Shown here: positions 44,098 to 53,184 of the stretch, piece by piece
Layout of the letters: every line of letters starts with the position of its first letter
Numbering within the stretch: position 1 is the stretch's first letter
The notes under the pieces: generated by a model
Seen by the model: the letters and a program-made list of their open reading frames with translations, nothing else
Database searches by the model: none
What the model was told of the DNA's origin: nothing
NCBI GenBank assembly: GCA_963746175.1
Contig: CAVVAH010000008.1
Coordinates: 904,816-968,815 of the forward strand
Direction: 5' to 3'
Length of the DNA stretch: 64,000 nucleotides
Source: CAVVAH01 sp963746175
GTDB lineage: Bacteria > Actinomycetota > Actinomycetes > JACCUZ01
Program-made: the position numbers and the translations under genes

Positions 44098-44544
44098 TTG
44101 CCGACGTACCAGTACGCCTGCACCGAGTGCGGCCACGAGTTCGACACGGTGCAGTCCTTCTCGGACGCATCGCTGACCGAGTGCCCGCAGTGCACCGGCA
44201 AGCTGCGGAAGGTCTTCAACGCCGTCGGCATCGTCTTCAAGGGTTCCGGCTTCTACCGCACCGACAGCCGTTCGGCCGCGGCGAACGGGTCGGGCTCGGG
44301 CGAGTCCGGCGACAAGGCAGCGGCGGCCAAGGACACCGGGTCCAAGGAGACCAGCACCTCGTCGCCGGGCAAGGACAGCGGCTCGTCGCCAGGCAAGGAC
44401 AGCGGCTCGTCGCCGGGCAAGGACAGCGGCTCGCCGCCGGCCAAGCACTCCTCCGGCGGGTCCGCCGGGTCGGGCTCCTCGGGCAGCACCTCGTCCAGCG
44501 GCTCGTCGTCCGGCAGCTCGTCCACAAAGGGCAGCGCCGCCTGA
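44098..44544 (+). CDS. FmdB-type zinc-ribbon protein with repeat tail
   Basis: A 148-aa protein that begins at TTG 44098: an AGGAGG site 7 nt upstream decides the start and puts the conserved PTYQYACTECGHEFDT at residue 2. The zinc ribbon is completed by ECPQCTGKLRKVFN, giving four Cys ligands, then GSGFYRTD, as in the FmdB/putative regulatory family (PF09723). The remaining 90 residues are a disordered tail of Ser/Gly/Lys with three exact SSPGKDSG units. The role of the family is unresolved; a transcription- or translation-linked role has been suggested from its conservation. Confidence 0.85.
   Translation: MPTYQYACTECGHEFDTVQSFSDASLTECPQCTGKLRKVFNAVGIVFKGSGFYRTDSRSAAANGSGSGESGDKAAAAKDTGSKETSTSSPGKDSGSSPGKDSGSSPGKDSGSPPAKHSSGGSAGSGSSGSTSSSGSSSGSSSTKGSAA
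44359..44430 (+). repeat. Three 24-nt tandem repeats inside the FmdB-type gene
   Basis: Units begin at 44359, 44383 and 44407, nearly identical (TCGTCGCCGGGCAAGGACAG, then CGGC), one base differing in the second. The length keeps the frame, so unit number may vary between strains without loss of reading. Confidence 0.85.
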
Positions 44545-44597
44545 TCGCCGCTGTGGACGCCGCCGGGAGGTGCCGGGCGGCTCGTTAGGGTCGTCGC

Positions 44598-45428
44598 ATG
44601 ACGACGTACGACCCGGCGACGGGCCCACGCGCCGATCTCGGGGTCATCGGCGGCTCCGGCCTCTACTCCCTGCTCGAGGGCGAGCAGGTGCAGGTCGACA
44701 CCCCGTTCGGTCCGCCGAGCGACCCGCTGACCATCGCCCAGGTCGGCGACCGCAAGGTCGCGTTCGTTCCCCGGCACGGCCGGGACCACCGGTTCCCGCC
44801 GCACCTGGTCAACTACCGGGCCAACATCTGGGCGCTCCGCGCGGTGGGCGCGCGGCAGGTGCTCGGCCCGTGCGCGGTCGGGTCGCTCAAGGCCGAGCAG
44901 GGGCCGGGCACGATCGTCGTCCCGGACCAGGTCGTCGACCGGACGTGGGGCCGCGGCCACACCTTCTTCGACGCCGAGGGACCGGTGGTGCACGTCGCGT
45001 TCGCCGACCCGTACTGCCCTCATGGACGGGCTGCCGCACTGGCGGCCGCCCGGGGACGTGACCTGCCGGTCGTCGATGGCGGCACCCTCGTCGTCATCAA
45101 CGGCCCGCGGTTCTCGACCCGTGCCGAGTCGCTGTGGCACGCCGGGCAGGGCTGGTCGGTGGTCGGCATGACCGGGGTCCCGGAGGCGTCGCTCGCCCGC
45201 GAGCTTGGCCTCTGCTACACCTCGCTCGCGCTGGTCACCGACCTCGACGCGGGCCTGGAGCACGGCGAGGGCGTGACGCACGAGGAGGTGCTGCGGGTCT
45301 TCGCCGAGAACATCACCGGAGTGCGCGACCTGCTCCTCGACGCCATCGGCGCCCTGCCGGGGCCGGAGTCCGACTGTGACTGCCGGCACGCGACCGACGG
45401 CCAGAAGCTCCCGTTCGACCTGCCGTGA
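44598..45428 (+). CDS. mtnP: S-methyl-5'-thioadenosine phosphorylase
   Basis: A 276-aa purine phosphorylase of the MTAP/PNP-II family, releasing adenine and methylthioribose-1-phosphate. Seen: LGVIGGSGLYSLLEG, FVPRHGRDHRFPPHLVNYRANIWAL (phosphate- and substrate-binding HGR..H), a purine-site stretch VINGPRFSTRAES, and VVGMTGVPEASLARELGLCYTSLALVTD. The C-terminal CDCRHATDG has extra cysteines. The exact purine (MTA versus inosine) cannot be fixed from sequence. Its stop overlaps the next start. Confidence 0.85.
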   Translation: MTTYDPATGPRADLGVIGGSGLYSLLEGEQVQVDTPFGPPSDPLTIAQVGDRKVAFVPRHGRDHRFPPHLVNYRANIWALRAVGARQVLGPCAVGSLKAEQGPGTIVVPDQVVDRTWGRGHTFFDAEGPVVHVAFADPYCPHGRAAALAAARGRDLPVVDGGTLVVINGPRFSTRAESLWHAGQGWSVVGMTGVPEASLARELGLCYTSLALVTDLDAGLEHGEGVTHEEVLRVFAENITGVRDLLLDAIGALPGPESDCDCRHATDGQKLPFDLP

Positions 45429-46090
45429 GCAGCGTCGGTCCGCTCCGCGCCGGCGGGCTGGACCGGTGGCTCCGCGAGCTCCGGCGGGCCGTCGTGTGGC
45501 GTCGTCGGCTGCTGGCCGCCGGGCTGCTCGCCGGGTCGGTCGCCTTCGGGCTGCAGGTGCTCGCGCCGCGCCCGGCCGCCGGCGTCCCGGTGCTGGTCGC
45601 GGCCCGAGACGTCCCCGCCGGTGCGGTGCTCGCGGATGCCGACGTACGGCGGGTGCAGCGCCCGGCCGGCACGGTCCCGTCCGGGGCGCTGGCCGGGCTC
45701 CGGCGGGTGACGGGTGCGACGGTGGCGTCCGCGGTCCGCCGCGGCGAGGTGCTCACCGACGCCCGGCTGGCGGGCGCCGGCTCGCTGCGCGGGCTCGACG
45801 ACGGGCTCGTCGCGGCACCGGTGCGGGTGGCGGACGGCGCCACCGCGACCCTGCTGCGCCCCGGCGACGTCGTCGACGTCCTCGCCGCCGGGGCTGACGT
45901 CACGACCGAGGCACGGCTGGTCGCGTCCGCCGTCCGGGTGCTGGTCGTCCCCCGGGCAGCGCCGGACCGGCTCGGCCTCGGCTCGGGCGACGGTGCGCTG
46001 CTGCTTGTGGTCACGACGCGGGCGACGGCTGCGCGGCTGGCCGCAGCCGCCGTCAGCGAGCGGCTGTCGGTCGTGATCCGCGGGCAGTGA
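45425..46090 (+). CDS. SAF-domain protein of the CpaB/RcpC type
   Basis: A 221-aa protein with one N-terminal membrane helix (LLAAGLLAGSVAFGLQVLA) and a SAF domain (VPVLVAARDVPAGAVLADADVRR) followed by a second sandwich (ATLLRPGDVVDVLAAGADVT). It matches the CpaB/RcpC Flp-pilus assembly group. No tad/flp pilus genes are nearby, so it is probably a housekeeping orphan seen next to MscL in many actinobacteria. The start is GTG 45425, overlapping the previous stop. Confidence 0.8.
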   Translation: MSSVGPLRAGGLDRWLRELRRAVVWRRRLLAAGLLAGSVAFGLQVLAPRPAAGVPVLVAARDVPAGAVLADADVRRVQRPAGTVPSGALAGLRRVTGATVASAVRRGEVLTDARLAGAGSLRGLDDGLVAAPVRVADGATATLLRPGDVVDVLAAGADVTTEARLVASAVRVLVVPRAAPDRLGLGSGDGALLLVVTTRATAARLAAAAVSERLSVVIRGQ

Positions 46091-46164
46091 CAGCATGCCG
46101 GGCCTCTGCCAGGGTGATCGGGTCCGATCCGGTGGAACACCCCGCCGCATCCCAGGAGGTAGAC

Positions 46165-46557
46165 GTGATCAAGGGCTTCAAGGACTTCCTGCTGAGAGGC
46201 AACGTCGTCGACCTCGCCGTCGCCGTCATCGTCGGGACCGCGTTCGGCCTCGTCGTCGCCGCGTTCGCCACCGACTTCATCGGCGGCATCATCGGGGCGA
46301 TCGGCGGCACGCCGGACTTCAGCTCCGCCGGGTTCACGGTCAACGACAGCAAGATCGTCGTCGGCAGCACGATCAACGCGCTCATCAACTTCGTCATCGT
46401 GGCGGCGGCCGTCTACTTCTTCGTCGTCGTGCCCGTGAACAAGCTGATGGAGCGGCGCAAGCGCGGCGAGGAGCCCGAGGTCGAGGCCCCGTCCGAGGAC
46501 ATCGTCCTGCTGCAGGAGATCCGCGACCTGCTCCGCGCCCGCGGCGGCCAGGTCTGA
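46165..46557 (+). CDS. mscL: Large-conductance mechanosensitive channel MscL
   Basis: A 130-aa channel that opens at extreme membrane tension to release solutes. N-terminal amphipathic segment IKGFKDFLLRGNVVDLAVAVIVG, first helix with its Gly/Ala pore face (GTAFGLVVAAFATDF), external loop, second helix (INFVIVAAAVYFFVVVPVNKLM) and the charged cytoplasmic helix (LLQEIRDLLRARG). GTG 46165 has AGGAGG 6 nt upstream. Length is normal. Confidence 0.95.
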   Translation: MIKGFKDFLLRGNVVDLAVAVIVGTAFGLVVAAFATDFIGGIIGAIGGTPDFSSAGFTVNDSKIVVGSTINALINFVIVAAAVYFFVVVPVNKLMERRKRGEEPEVEAPSEDIVLLQEIRDLLRARGGQV

Positions 46558-46581
46558 TCCGGCGGGGAGCCGCCGCGCGAC

Positions 46582-46728
46582 CTACCAGTGCGGCGGCTTC
46601 TCGCGCCGCAGCCGCTCGTCGTCGTCCGCGTCGTCCGGGCGCTCGCCCCAGCCACGGTCGGTGTCGTCCGAGGTCTGGTCCGGCAGCACCTCGTCGTCAC
46701 CGTCGTCGTAGCCCTGGCCCTCGCTCAC
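46582..46728 (-). CDS. Small acidic conserved actinobacterial protein (48 aa)
   Basis: From GTG 46728, with a GGAGG ribosome site 3 nt upstream, the product begins SEGQGYDDGDDEVLPDQT and ends DDERLRREKPPHW. It is very acidic with a basic, aromatic C-terminus and probably has no fixed fold. I recognise the DDTDRGWGE and ERLRREKPPHW shape as a short protein widely kept in actinobacteria with unknown role. It is convergent with mscL and divergent from the sulfotransferase. Confidence 0.6.
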   Translation of the reverse strand: MSEGQGYDDGDDEVLPDQTSDDTDRGWGERPDDADDDERLRREKPPHW

Positions 46729-46769
46729 GCCCTCCAGGCTATCCGCGGGGCGCTCGCTAGCATCCACGC

Positions 46770-47681
46770 GTGACGAACCGGGCGGTGCGGCGGCTGCGCG
46801 GCGCCGTGCGGCGTGGCCTCGGCGTCGTCGGGCTCGAGCGTCGTGCCCGTCGGGTGGACGCGGACCGCCGGGCGGCGAAGGCGTCCAAGGAGCGCGAGGC
46901 GGCGCGCAAGCGGTTGCGTCTCGCCGAGAGGGACACCGCCGTGCAGGCAGCGCGGGCCCGGTCCCTGGGCGCCGAGCTGGACGCCCTCCGCGCGGCGCAG
47001 GACGTCGCAGCCGGCCGCGATCGGGAGGACCTCGAGTACCTGTTCGTCGTCACCTACGGCCGGAGCGGCTCGACCCTGCTGCAGGGGATCCTCAACTCGG
47101 CCGACGGCGTCACGCTCCGCGGGGAGAACGGCGGCCTGCTGCTCGACCTGTACCGGCTGCACAGCACCGCGACCCGTCATCGCGAGCGACTGGCACGGTC
47201 GAGCCCGCTCCCCCGCGAGCACCCGTGGTGGGGCATCGACGGCTACCGCGACGAGACGGCGTACCGCGGCTTCCGTACCTTGTTGCTCGAGACGGTCCTC
47301 CGCCCGGAACCAGGCACGCAGGTCGTCGGCTTCAAGGAGATCGACTGGGTGCGCGAGGACATGCCGGGCGCACTGCCCGGAGTGCTCGCCTTCACGAGGT
47401 CGGTCTTCCCCGGCGCGCGGTTCGTGCTCAACACCCGCGATCTCACCGACGTCGCGCAGAGCAAGTGGTGGGCCGGACGCGACGACGCGCTCGAGGTGCT
47501 CACCACGATGGAGCGTGAGCTCGTCGACGCTCTCGCTCCGCACGAGGACGTGACGTACCGCGTCCACTACGACGACTACGTCGCCGACCCGTCCGTGCTT
47601 GCCGGGCTCTTCGGCTGGCTCGGCCGGCCGTTCGACGAGTCACAGGTGCGCGAGGTCATGGCAGTCCGCCACTCGTACTAG
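46770..47681 (+). CDS. PAPS-dependent sulfotransferase with N-terminal coiled coil
   Basis: A 303-aa enzyme. Residues 1-85 are charged and helical (RRLRGAVRRGLGVVGL, then a long Arg/Ala/Glu coil). The sulfotransferase domain follows with the 5'-phosphosulfate loop VVTYGRSGSTLLQGIL and the 3'-phosphate motif ARFVLNTRDLTDVAQSKWW. A general-base candidate is in FKEIDWVRE. The acceptor (carbohydrate, lipid or small molecule) cannot be predicted. Cytoplasmic, since no signal peptide. Start is GTG 46770. Confidence 0.8.
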   Translation: MTNRAVRRLRGAVRRGLGVVGLERRARRVDADRRAAKASKEREAARKRLRLAERDTAVQAARARSLGAELDALRAAQDVAAGRDREDLEYLFVVTYGRSGSTLLQGILNSADGVTLRGENGGLLLDLYRLHSTATRHRERLARSSPLPREHPWWGIDGYRDETAYRGFRTLLLETVLRPEPGTQVVGFKEIDWVREDMPGALPGVLAFTRSVFPGARFVLNTRDLTDVAQSKWWAGRDDALEVLTTMERELVDALAPHEDVTYRVHYDDYVADPSVLAGLFGWLGRPFDESQVREVMAVRHSY

Positions 47682-47692
47682 CGGGCACCGGA

Positions 47693-47725
47693 CGAGGGGC
47701 CGACCGGCTGGCGGTCGACCCCTCG
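47693..47725. terminator. Hairpin between convergent sulfotransferase and cupredoxin genes
   Basis: CGAGGGGCCGACCG pairs with CGGTCGACCCCTCG; 13 of 14 pairs are perfect and the remaining one can be G-U on one strand. Loop of 5 nt. Serves both directions. Confidence 0.65.
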
Positions 47726-47748
47726 CGTCCTGATGAGCTCGCGACGTC

Positions 47749-48615
47749 CTACGAGAGCGTCACCAGCTTCCACATGCCCATCGCGAAATGCGGCGCTCCG
47801 GTGAAGTAGTCCGGCCAGAAGCACGCGATGAAGTACTTCCCCGCCGGCAGGTCGTAGGAGATCAGCTGCGACTTGCCCGGCGACAGCACGCCGGTGTCAG
47901 CCGAGGCCTTGAGACCCCCCGGCAGCCTCCCTTGTGCTCCTGAGTTGATGAACTTGCGGATCTGCTTGGTGGTGGTGCCGTCCTTCACTCGCTGGAGCAC
48001 GAGGAAGTGCGGCTGGTCGGCCTGGTTGACGAACTTCACGGTCCCGGACGCGGGCAGGTGTCGGGACACGTCCCAGCCGAACGTGAGCGCGGTGAACCTG
48101 CCGCTGTGCGACGCCGTGCCCTTGCCACCGGTGCCGGTGACCTGCAGCAGACCCATGGCCGAGCCGTTCACGTCGAGTGCCGCGACCTCACCGGCGCGCA
48201 CCCGCGCCACCATGTTGCCGGGCTTGTGCGGCCGGGCGCTGGCGCCGGCGATGAAGACCACACCGTTGTCGATCCGCTGGACGGCAGCGACGTCACCCTC
48301 GAACGCGGTCACGAAGTCCTGCTGGGCCTGGTCCGGCGTGTAGCCGTTCTGGAACCGCAGCAGCTGCAGCGAGTGCGCCCCGTCCGGGGCGACGACGTGG
48401 AAGCGGTACCGCCCGGCGGGCAGCATCGTCGTGCCGTTCATCGCCATGGCGCCGCCGCCGTGGAACGTGATGGCACTGTCGGTCATACGTACCCTGACGG
48501 TCTTCACCGCCGCGGCCTCCGCCGGTGCAGCCGCGGCGACGACAGCGGTGACCGAGCACAGGACGGCAGCCGTTCCCGCCGCCACCGCCCGGTACCGACG
48601 CACGCGAATATTCAT
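47749..48615 (-). CDS. Secreted cupredoxin-like protein
   Basis: A 288-aa exported protein: signal peptide of about 35 residues ending in an AEA-A site, then one or two beta sandwiches. Candidate type-1 copper ligands are His in QPHFLVLQRV, Cys in KYFIACFWPDYF and His/Met in GAPHFAMGMW. The Cys-to-His loop has about ten residues, longer than in azurin or plastocyanin, so copper binding is likely but not certain. The gene is divergent from the plastocyanin-multicopper oxidase fusion with 174 nt between starts, so a shared copper- or redox-responsive control is plausible. Confidence 0.7.
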   Translation of the reverse strand: MNIRVRRYRAVAAGTAAVLCSVTAVVAAAAPAEAAAVKTVRVRMTDSAITFHGGGAMAMNGTTMLPAGRYRFHVVAPDGAHSLQLLRFQNGYTPDQAQQDFVTAFEGDVAAVQRIDNGVVFIAGASARPHKPGNMVARVRAGEVAALDVNGSAMGLLQVTGTGGKGTASHSGRFTALTFGWDVSRHLPASGTVKFVNQADQPHFLVLQRVKDGTTTKQIRKFINSGAQGRLPGGLKASADTGVLSPGKSQLISYDLPAGKYFIACFWPDYFTGAPHFAMGMWKLVTLS

Positions 48616-48789
48616 GTATGTCCCCCTTGCGAATAGTTGGTGCCCCGAGCCGAGTCGGCCGCCCCTTGCCTGACCGGCCGCCCGGAGACTAGACCCGCCG
48701 CGACGCGCCTGACCAGACCCCAGATCGATCTTCCTCCGGACCGTTCAATCCGCCCCCGTGGACGACAGCGCCGTGCCAGCATCTGCGCC

Positions 48790-50727
48790 GTGGGACGAGC
48801 GGGCGGGCACGGGGCAGGACGACGACGGGCAGAGGGCGCGGCCAGCGTGGCGATCGCCGTCGCCCTGGTCGCCCTGGGTCTCACGACGGCGCCGGCACCG
48901 CCGCTCGGCCGGCTGCCGGCCGCCGAGGCCGCGACCGTCTCACCAGCCGAGGCACCCGTCGCGGCCACGGTGCGCATCGACCAGGGAGCCGGCTTCGGCG
49001 GCTACGCCAACCCCGCCGTCGGCATCGCCGTCGGCGGGTCCCTCAGCGTCATCAACTTCGACTCCACCCGGCACTCCGTGACGGCGGACGACAGGGACGC
49101 CGCGGGGAACCCGCTGTTCTCCGTGGTGGTGAGCCCCGGTGACACCGCGACCGTGGTCGGGGTCAGCGCCTTGGCGCCGGGCACGTACGCGTTCCACTGC
49201 ATCTTCCACTCCGGGACGATGCGCGGCGTCCTCACCGTGTCGGGCACCGGTGGTGGTGTGACACCGGCACCGCAGTCGTTCGACCAGCCGCTGGTGGTCC
49301 CGACCGTGCGCAGCACCGCGCACGTCCGGATCCCGATGCGGCCGGCCGACGTCCGGGTGATGCCCACCGGTCCGCTCACGCGGATGTGGACCTACGGCGG
49401 CACCTACCCCGGGCCTACCATCGTGCGGCCGGCGGGACACGACACGAAGGTGCGCTTCGTCAACCGGCTGCCGGGCCGCGCGAGCACCACCGTCCACCTG
49501 CACGGTGACCACCATCGCTGGCAGGACGACGGGCAGCCGACCCGCTTCCTGGTGCGCAAGGGCCACGCACGCACCTACGACTTCCCGCTCACCGACGGGG
49601 GGAAGCCGGAGCCGGCCGCGTTCAACTGGTACCACGACCACCGGATGATGGTGACGACGCGCAACAACTGGCTCGGCCTGCAGGGCATGTTCGTCGTCAC
49701 GGACGGCTGGACCAGGAAGCTCGGTCTGCCCACCGGCCGCTACGACGTGCCGCTGATGGTGTCCGAGCGCAGCCTCGACGCGAACAACCAGCTCGTCCCG
49801 GTGATGCACCACATGGTGCCGATGACGGGCCCCATGGCGCCACCGGACGACGCGACGGTGGGCGACCGCATCCTCGTCAACGGCCGCTACGCGCCGTTCC
49901 TCGACGTCGACACCCACAAGTACCGGTTGCGCCTGCTCAACACGTCACCGTTCACGACGTACGACTTCACGATGTCCGACGGTCGGCCGTTCGTGCAGAT
50001 CGGCACCGGCAACGGGCTGCTCCCGCAGGCGGTCGTGCGGCAGGACATCCTGCTCGGGCCGGCGCAGCGGGTCGACGTCGTCGTCGACTTCGGCGGAGCC
50101 GCGGTCGGCAGCGACGTGATGTTGCAGAGCGTGCCACGGGCGGACCCGCCGCCCGGAGGTGCCGGGTCGCCGTCCGCGCAGATCATGCAGTTCCGCGTAC
50201 GCCGCCAGGTGAGCGACAGCAGCCAGCTGCCGTCGTCGCTGCGGAAGCCGCCGGCGATGCGTACGCCGTCGAGGGTGTCGGCGGTGTGGTCGGTGGGCCT
50301 GAAGAAGTCGTCGGCGGGCAGCGTGTGGACGATCGACGGGAAGGCGTTCGACCCCGAGGTCGTCGTGCACCGGGTACCGCTCGGGTCGACCCAGCTGTGG
50401 GAGCTGCGCAATGACACCGACATGACGCACTTCGTGCACCTGCACGAGGAGCTGTGGCGGACGGTGTCCCGCAACGGCAAGAAGCCGCCACCGTGGGAAC
50501 GCGGGCTGGAGGACACCTGGCGGTTGGACCCCGGCGAGCGGGTCCGGGTGATGGCACGGTTCACCGACTACACCGGCGTCTTCATGGTGCACTGCCACAT
50601 GCTCGACCACGAGGACGACGGGCTGATGGCCCAGTTCGCCGTGGTCAAGGGTGCGGCAGGCCCGCTGCCGAGGGGGTTCGTGTACCGGCCCAAGGGCGGA
50701 CCCGCCGCACGGGCGCGTCGCCTCTGA
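48790..50727 (+). CDS. Multicopper oxidase with N-terminal plastocyanin domain
   Basis: A 645-aa exported protein. A signal-like helix (SVAIAVALVALGLTTAPAP) is followed by a plastocyanin domain with copper ligands in NFDSTRHSV and FHCIFHSGTM. The multicopper oxidase part then begins: trinuclear-site motifs VHLHGDHHRW, WYHDHRMM, THFVHLHEELW and MVHCHMLDHEDDGLM, the last also holding the type-1 Cys-His-Met. So it should hold five coppers rather than four. Electrons could enter through the extra domain, or it may be a structural fusion. GTG 48790 gives a normal export signal; a start further upstream adds only Arg/Pro sequence. Substrates may be Cu(I), Mn(II) or phenols. Confidence 0.9.
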   Translation: MGRAGGHGAGRRRAEGAASVAIAVALVALGLTTAPAPPLGRLPAAEAATVSPAEAPVAATVRIDQGAGFGGYANPAVGIAVGGSLSVINFDSTRHSVTADDRDAAGNPLFSVVVSPGDTATVVGVSALAPGTYAFHCIFHSGTMRGVLTVSGTGGGVTPAPQSFDQPLVVPTVRSTAHVRIPMRPADVRVMPTGPLTRMWTYGGTYPGPTIVRPAGHDTKVRFVNRLPGRASTTVHLHGDHHRWQDDGQPTRFLVRKGHARTYDFPLTDGGKPEPAAFNWYHDHRMMVTTRNNWLGLQGMFVVTDGWTRKLGLPTGRYDVPLMVSERSLDANNQLVPVMHHMVPMTGPMAPPDDATVGDRILVNGRYAPFLDVDTHKYRLRLLNTSPFTTYDFTMSDGRPFVQIGTGNGLLPQAVVRQDILLGPAQRVDVVVDFGGAAVGSDVMLQSVPRADPPPGGAGSPSAQIMQFRVRRQVSDSSQLPSSLRKPPAMRTPSRVSAVWSVGLKKSSAGSVWTIDGKAFDPEVVVHRVPLGSTQLWELRNDTDMTHFVHLHEELWRTVSRNGKKPPPWERGLEDTWRLDPGERVRVMARFTDYTGVFMVHCHMLDHEDDGLMAQFAVVKGAAGPLPRGFVYRPKGGPAARARRL

Positions 50728-50884
50728 ACGATCGGCCGCCCTCGACGACGGCGAGTCGGTCCGTCGCTCGGGCCGACCGGCCAGGAGCCGTGCGAGACTC
50801 GGCGTGCGGTCTTCCCCCGAACGCCGGCAGTGGCCGGCGCCGCCCGTGGCGAGCCGGTGACGCCTCGGGGCGCGCCGGAGGCAG

Positions 50885-53044
50885 GTGGCCGCCGTGCCGA
50901 TCGGCTGGACGTTCGCCAACGAGTCGTCCACGTTCGGGAGCGCCGCCGGAGTCGTCACCCTCGTCGAGGGGGCGACCTTCTGCCTGAGCAACCCGGCCGG
51001 CGACGTCGTGCCCGGTCTGCCGCACGGGCTGTTCTTCCGCGACACTCGGCTGATCTCGGGATGGCAGCTGTTCGTCGACGGCGAGCCGCCCGACGCACTG
51101 TCGACGTCGCCGCGGGAACCGTTCGCCACCACCTTCGTCGGCCGTGGGCGTCCCGGCGAGGGCCGGGCCGACAGCACCATGCTCGTCCTGAGGCACCGGT
51201 ACGTCGGCGACGGCATGCGCGAGGACGTCGTGCTGCGCAACGTCGGCTCGGTCGACGTCCGGTGCCGGCTCGAGATCGTGGTCGAGGCCGACTTCGCCGA
51301 CCTCTTCGAGGTCAAGGAGAGCCGGGTCGTCGACCACGGCAAGCACCGGTCGTGGGCCGGCCACGACGGCCTGCACGTCGAGCGGTCGCTGCCGGGCGAC
51401 CCGCGCGGGATCCGGGTCGCGGGCGACGGCTGGACGGCTCACGCCTACGGCGGCCTGACGGTGACCGCCACCGTGCCGGCACGCGGTGAGTGGGCCGGCA
51501 CGGTGCAGGTGCACCCCTCGGCCGGCGGCATCGAGACCCCGGTGCGCTACCCCTCCGACCTGCCGGTCGAGCGCGCCGAGCCCGCGCGGCGCCTGCAGGA
51601 ATGGCACCACTCGGCGTCCGTGCTCCGCTGCGACGACGAGGGCTTCACCGAGCTGGTCGCCCGGTCGGTCGAGGACCTCGGCGCCTTGCGCATCGTCGAC
51701 CCGGTCGACCCGGGGCAGGTAGCGGTCGCTGCGGGCGCACCGTGGTTCATGACGGTGTTCGGCCGCGACTCGCTGCTCACGGCGTGGATGGCACTGCCGC
51801 TCGACCAGGGCCTGGCGCGGGGGACGCTGCGCACCCTGGCCCGGCACCAGGGCACGGTCGTCGACGCGCGGCGCGACGAGCAGCCCGGCCGCATCCTGCA
51901 CGAGATCCGGCACGGCATGGACTCCGTCGACGCGCAGGGCGGCGGATCGGTGTACTACGGCTCGGTCGACGCGACGCCGCTGTTCGTCATGCTGCTCGGC
52001 GAGCTGCACCGGTGGGGGCACGACCGCGCCGACGTCGAGGCGTTGCTGCCGGCGGCCGACCGCGCCCTCGACTGGGTGGAGACCTACGGCGACCGTGACG
52101 GCGACGGGTTCGTCGAGTACCTGCGCTCGTCGGACCACGGCCTGCTCCACCAGGGCTGGAAGGACTCCTTCGACGGCATCAGCTATGCGGACGGCCGGCT
52201 CGCCGAGCCGCCGCTCGCGCTCGCCGAGGTGCAGGGCTACACGTACGCGGCGTACGTCGCCCGCGCCGAGATCGCCGTCGACCTGGGCGACGCGCAGACG
52301 GCCGAGCGCTGCTCGGACCGGGCGACCGCGCTGAAGGCGGCGTTCAACCGTGACTTCTGGCTGCCGGACCGCGGCTACTACGCCGTGGCGCTGGACCCGG
52401 ACAAGGGGCCGGTCGACAGCCTGGCGTCGAACATGGGCCACTGCCTGTGGACCGGCATCGTCGACGACGACCGGGCGGCGTCGGTCGCGGCAGCGCTGAC
52501 CGGACCGGAGATGTTCACCGGCTGGGGAGTGCGCACCCTCGCCTCGACCATGGGCGCCTACAACCCGATGAGCTACCACAACGGATCGGTGTGGCCGCAC
52601 GACAACGCGATCGTGGTCGCCGGGTTGATGCGCTACGGGTTCGTGGCCGAGGCCCAGATGGTGGCGCGCGGTGTCGTCGACGCGGCGGCGGCCTTCGCCG
52701 GTCGGCTGCCCGAGCTGTTCTGCGGTTTCCACCGGACTGAGTTCGAGCAGCCGGTCCCCTACCCGACGTCGTGCTCGCCGCAGGCGTGGGCAGCGGCCAG
52801 CCCGCTGCTGCTGCTGAGGTCGCTGCTGCGGCTCGAACCCGATCTCCCGCGGCACCGGGTCGGCCTCGCCCCACAGCTGCTGCCGGAGCTCGGCGCGCTG
52901 CACCTGGACAACGTCCCGCTCGGCAGCGGGCGCGTCGGGCTGACGGTGGACGGCGACGCCGTGCGGGTCACCGGACTGTCCAGCGGCGTGGAGATCGAGT
53001 CCACGCCTCGACATCCGTCCCGGCTGCCGAGCGGAACCGCGTAG
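50885..53044 (+). CDS. Glycogen-debranching-type amylo-alpha-1,6-glucosidase
   Basis: A 719-aa cytoplasmic enzyme. The N-terminal GDE_N_bis domain reads LPHGLFFRDTRLISGWQLFVDG; an (alpha/alpha)6-barrel glucosidase domain follows, with PWFMTVFGRDSLLTAWM, GLLHQGWKDSFDGI (catalytic acid residues) and SYHNGSVWPHDNAIVVAGL. Relatives remove alpha-1,6 branches or act on glucosylglycans. GTG 50885 has a GGAGG only 3 nt away; GTG 50894 is a usable alternative. The glycosyltransferase gene follows 140 nt later in the same direction, so both may handle the same glucan (inference). Confidence 0.85.
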   Translation: MAAVPIGWTFANESSTFGSAAGVVTLVEGATFCLSNPAGDVVPGLPHGLFFRDTRLISGWQLFVDGEPPDALSTSPREPFATTFVGRGRPGEGRADSTMLVLRHRYVGDGMREDVVLRNVGSVDVRCRLEIVVEADFADLFEVKESRVVDHGKHRSWAGHDGLHVERSLPGDPRGIRVAGDGWTAHAYGGLTVTATVPARGEWAGTVQVHPSAGGIETPVRYPSDLPVERAEPARRLQEWHHSASVLRCDDEGFTELVARSVEDLGALRIVDPVDPGQVAVAAGAPWFMTVFGRDSLLTAWMALPLDQGLARGTLRTLARHQGTVVDARRDEQPGRILHEIRHGMDSVDAQGGGSVYYGSVDATPLFVMLLGELHRWGHDRADVEALLPAADRALDWVETYGDRDGDGFVEYLRSSDHGLLHQGWKDSFDGISYADGRLAEPPLALAEVQGYTYAAYVARAEIAVDLGDAQTAERCSDRATALKAAFNRDFWLPDRGYYAVALDPDKGPVDSLASNMGHCLWTGIVDDDRAASVAAALTGPEMFTGWGVRTLASTMGAYNPMSYHNGSVWPHDNAIVVAGLMRYGFVAEAQMVARGVVDAAAAFAGRLPELFCGFHRTEFEQPVPYPTSCSPQAWAAASPLLLLRSLLRLEPDLPRHRVGLAPQLLPELGALHLDNVPLGSGRVGLTVDGDAVRVTGLSSGVEIESTPRHPSRLPSGTA

Positions 53045-53184
53045 GGTCGGCAGCACGTCGTGGCCCGGCGTCACCTGTCGCCGGACCCTGAAGGTCGAGG
53101 CACCTCCGCCTCCCTCGAAGCGATCAGCGCGGATCGGCAGTCGTGATCGCGGTCCGTGCGGTGAGCACCAAGAGGGCAGGCACC

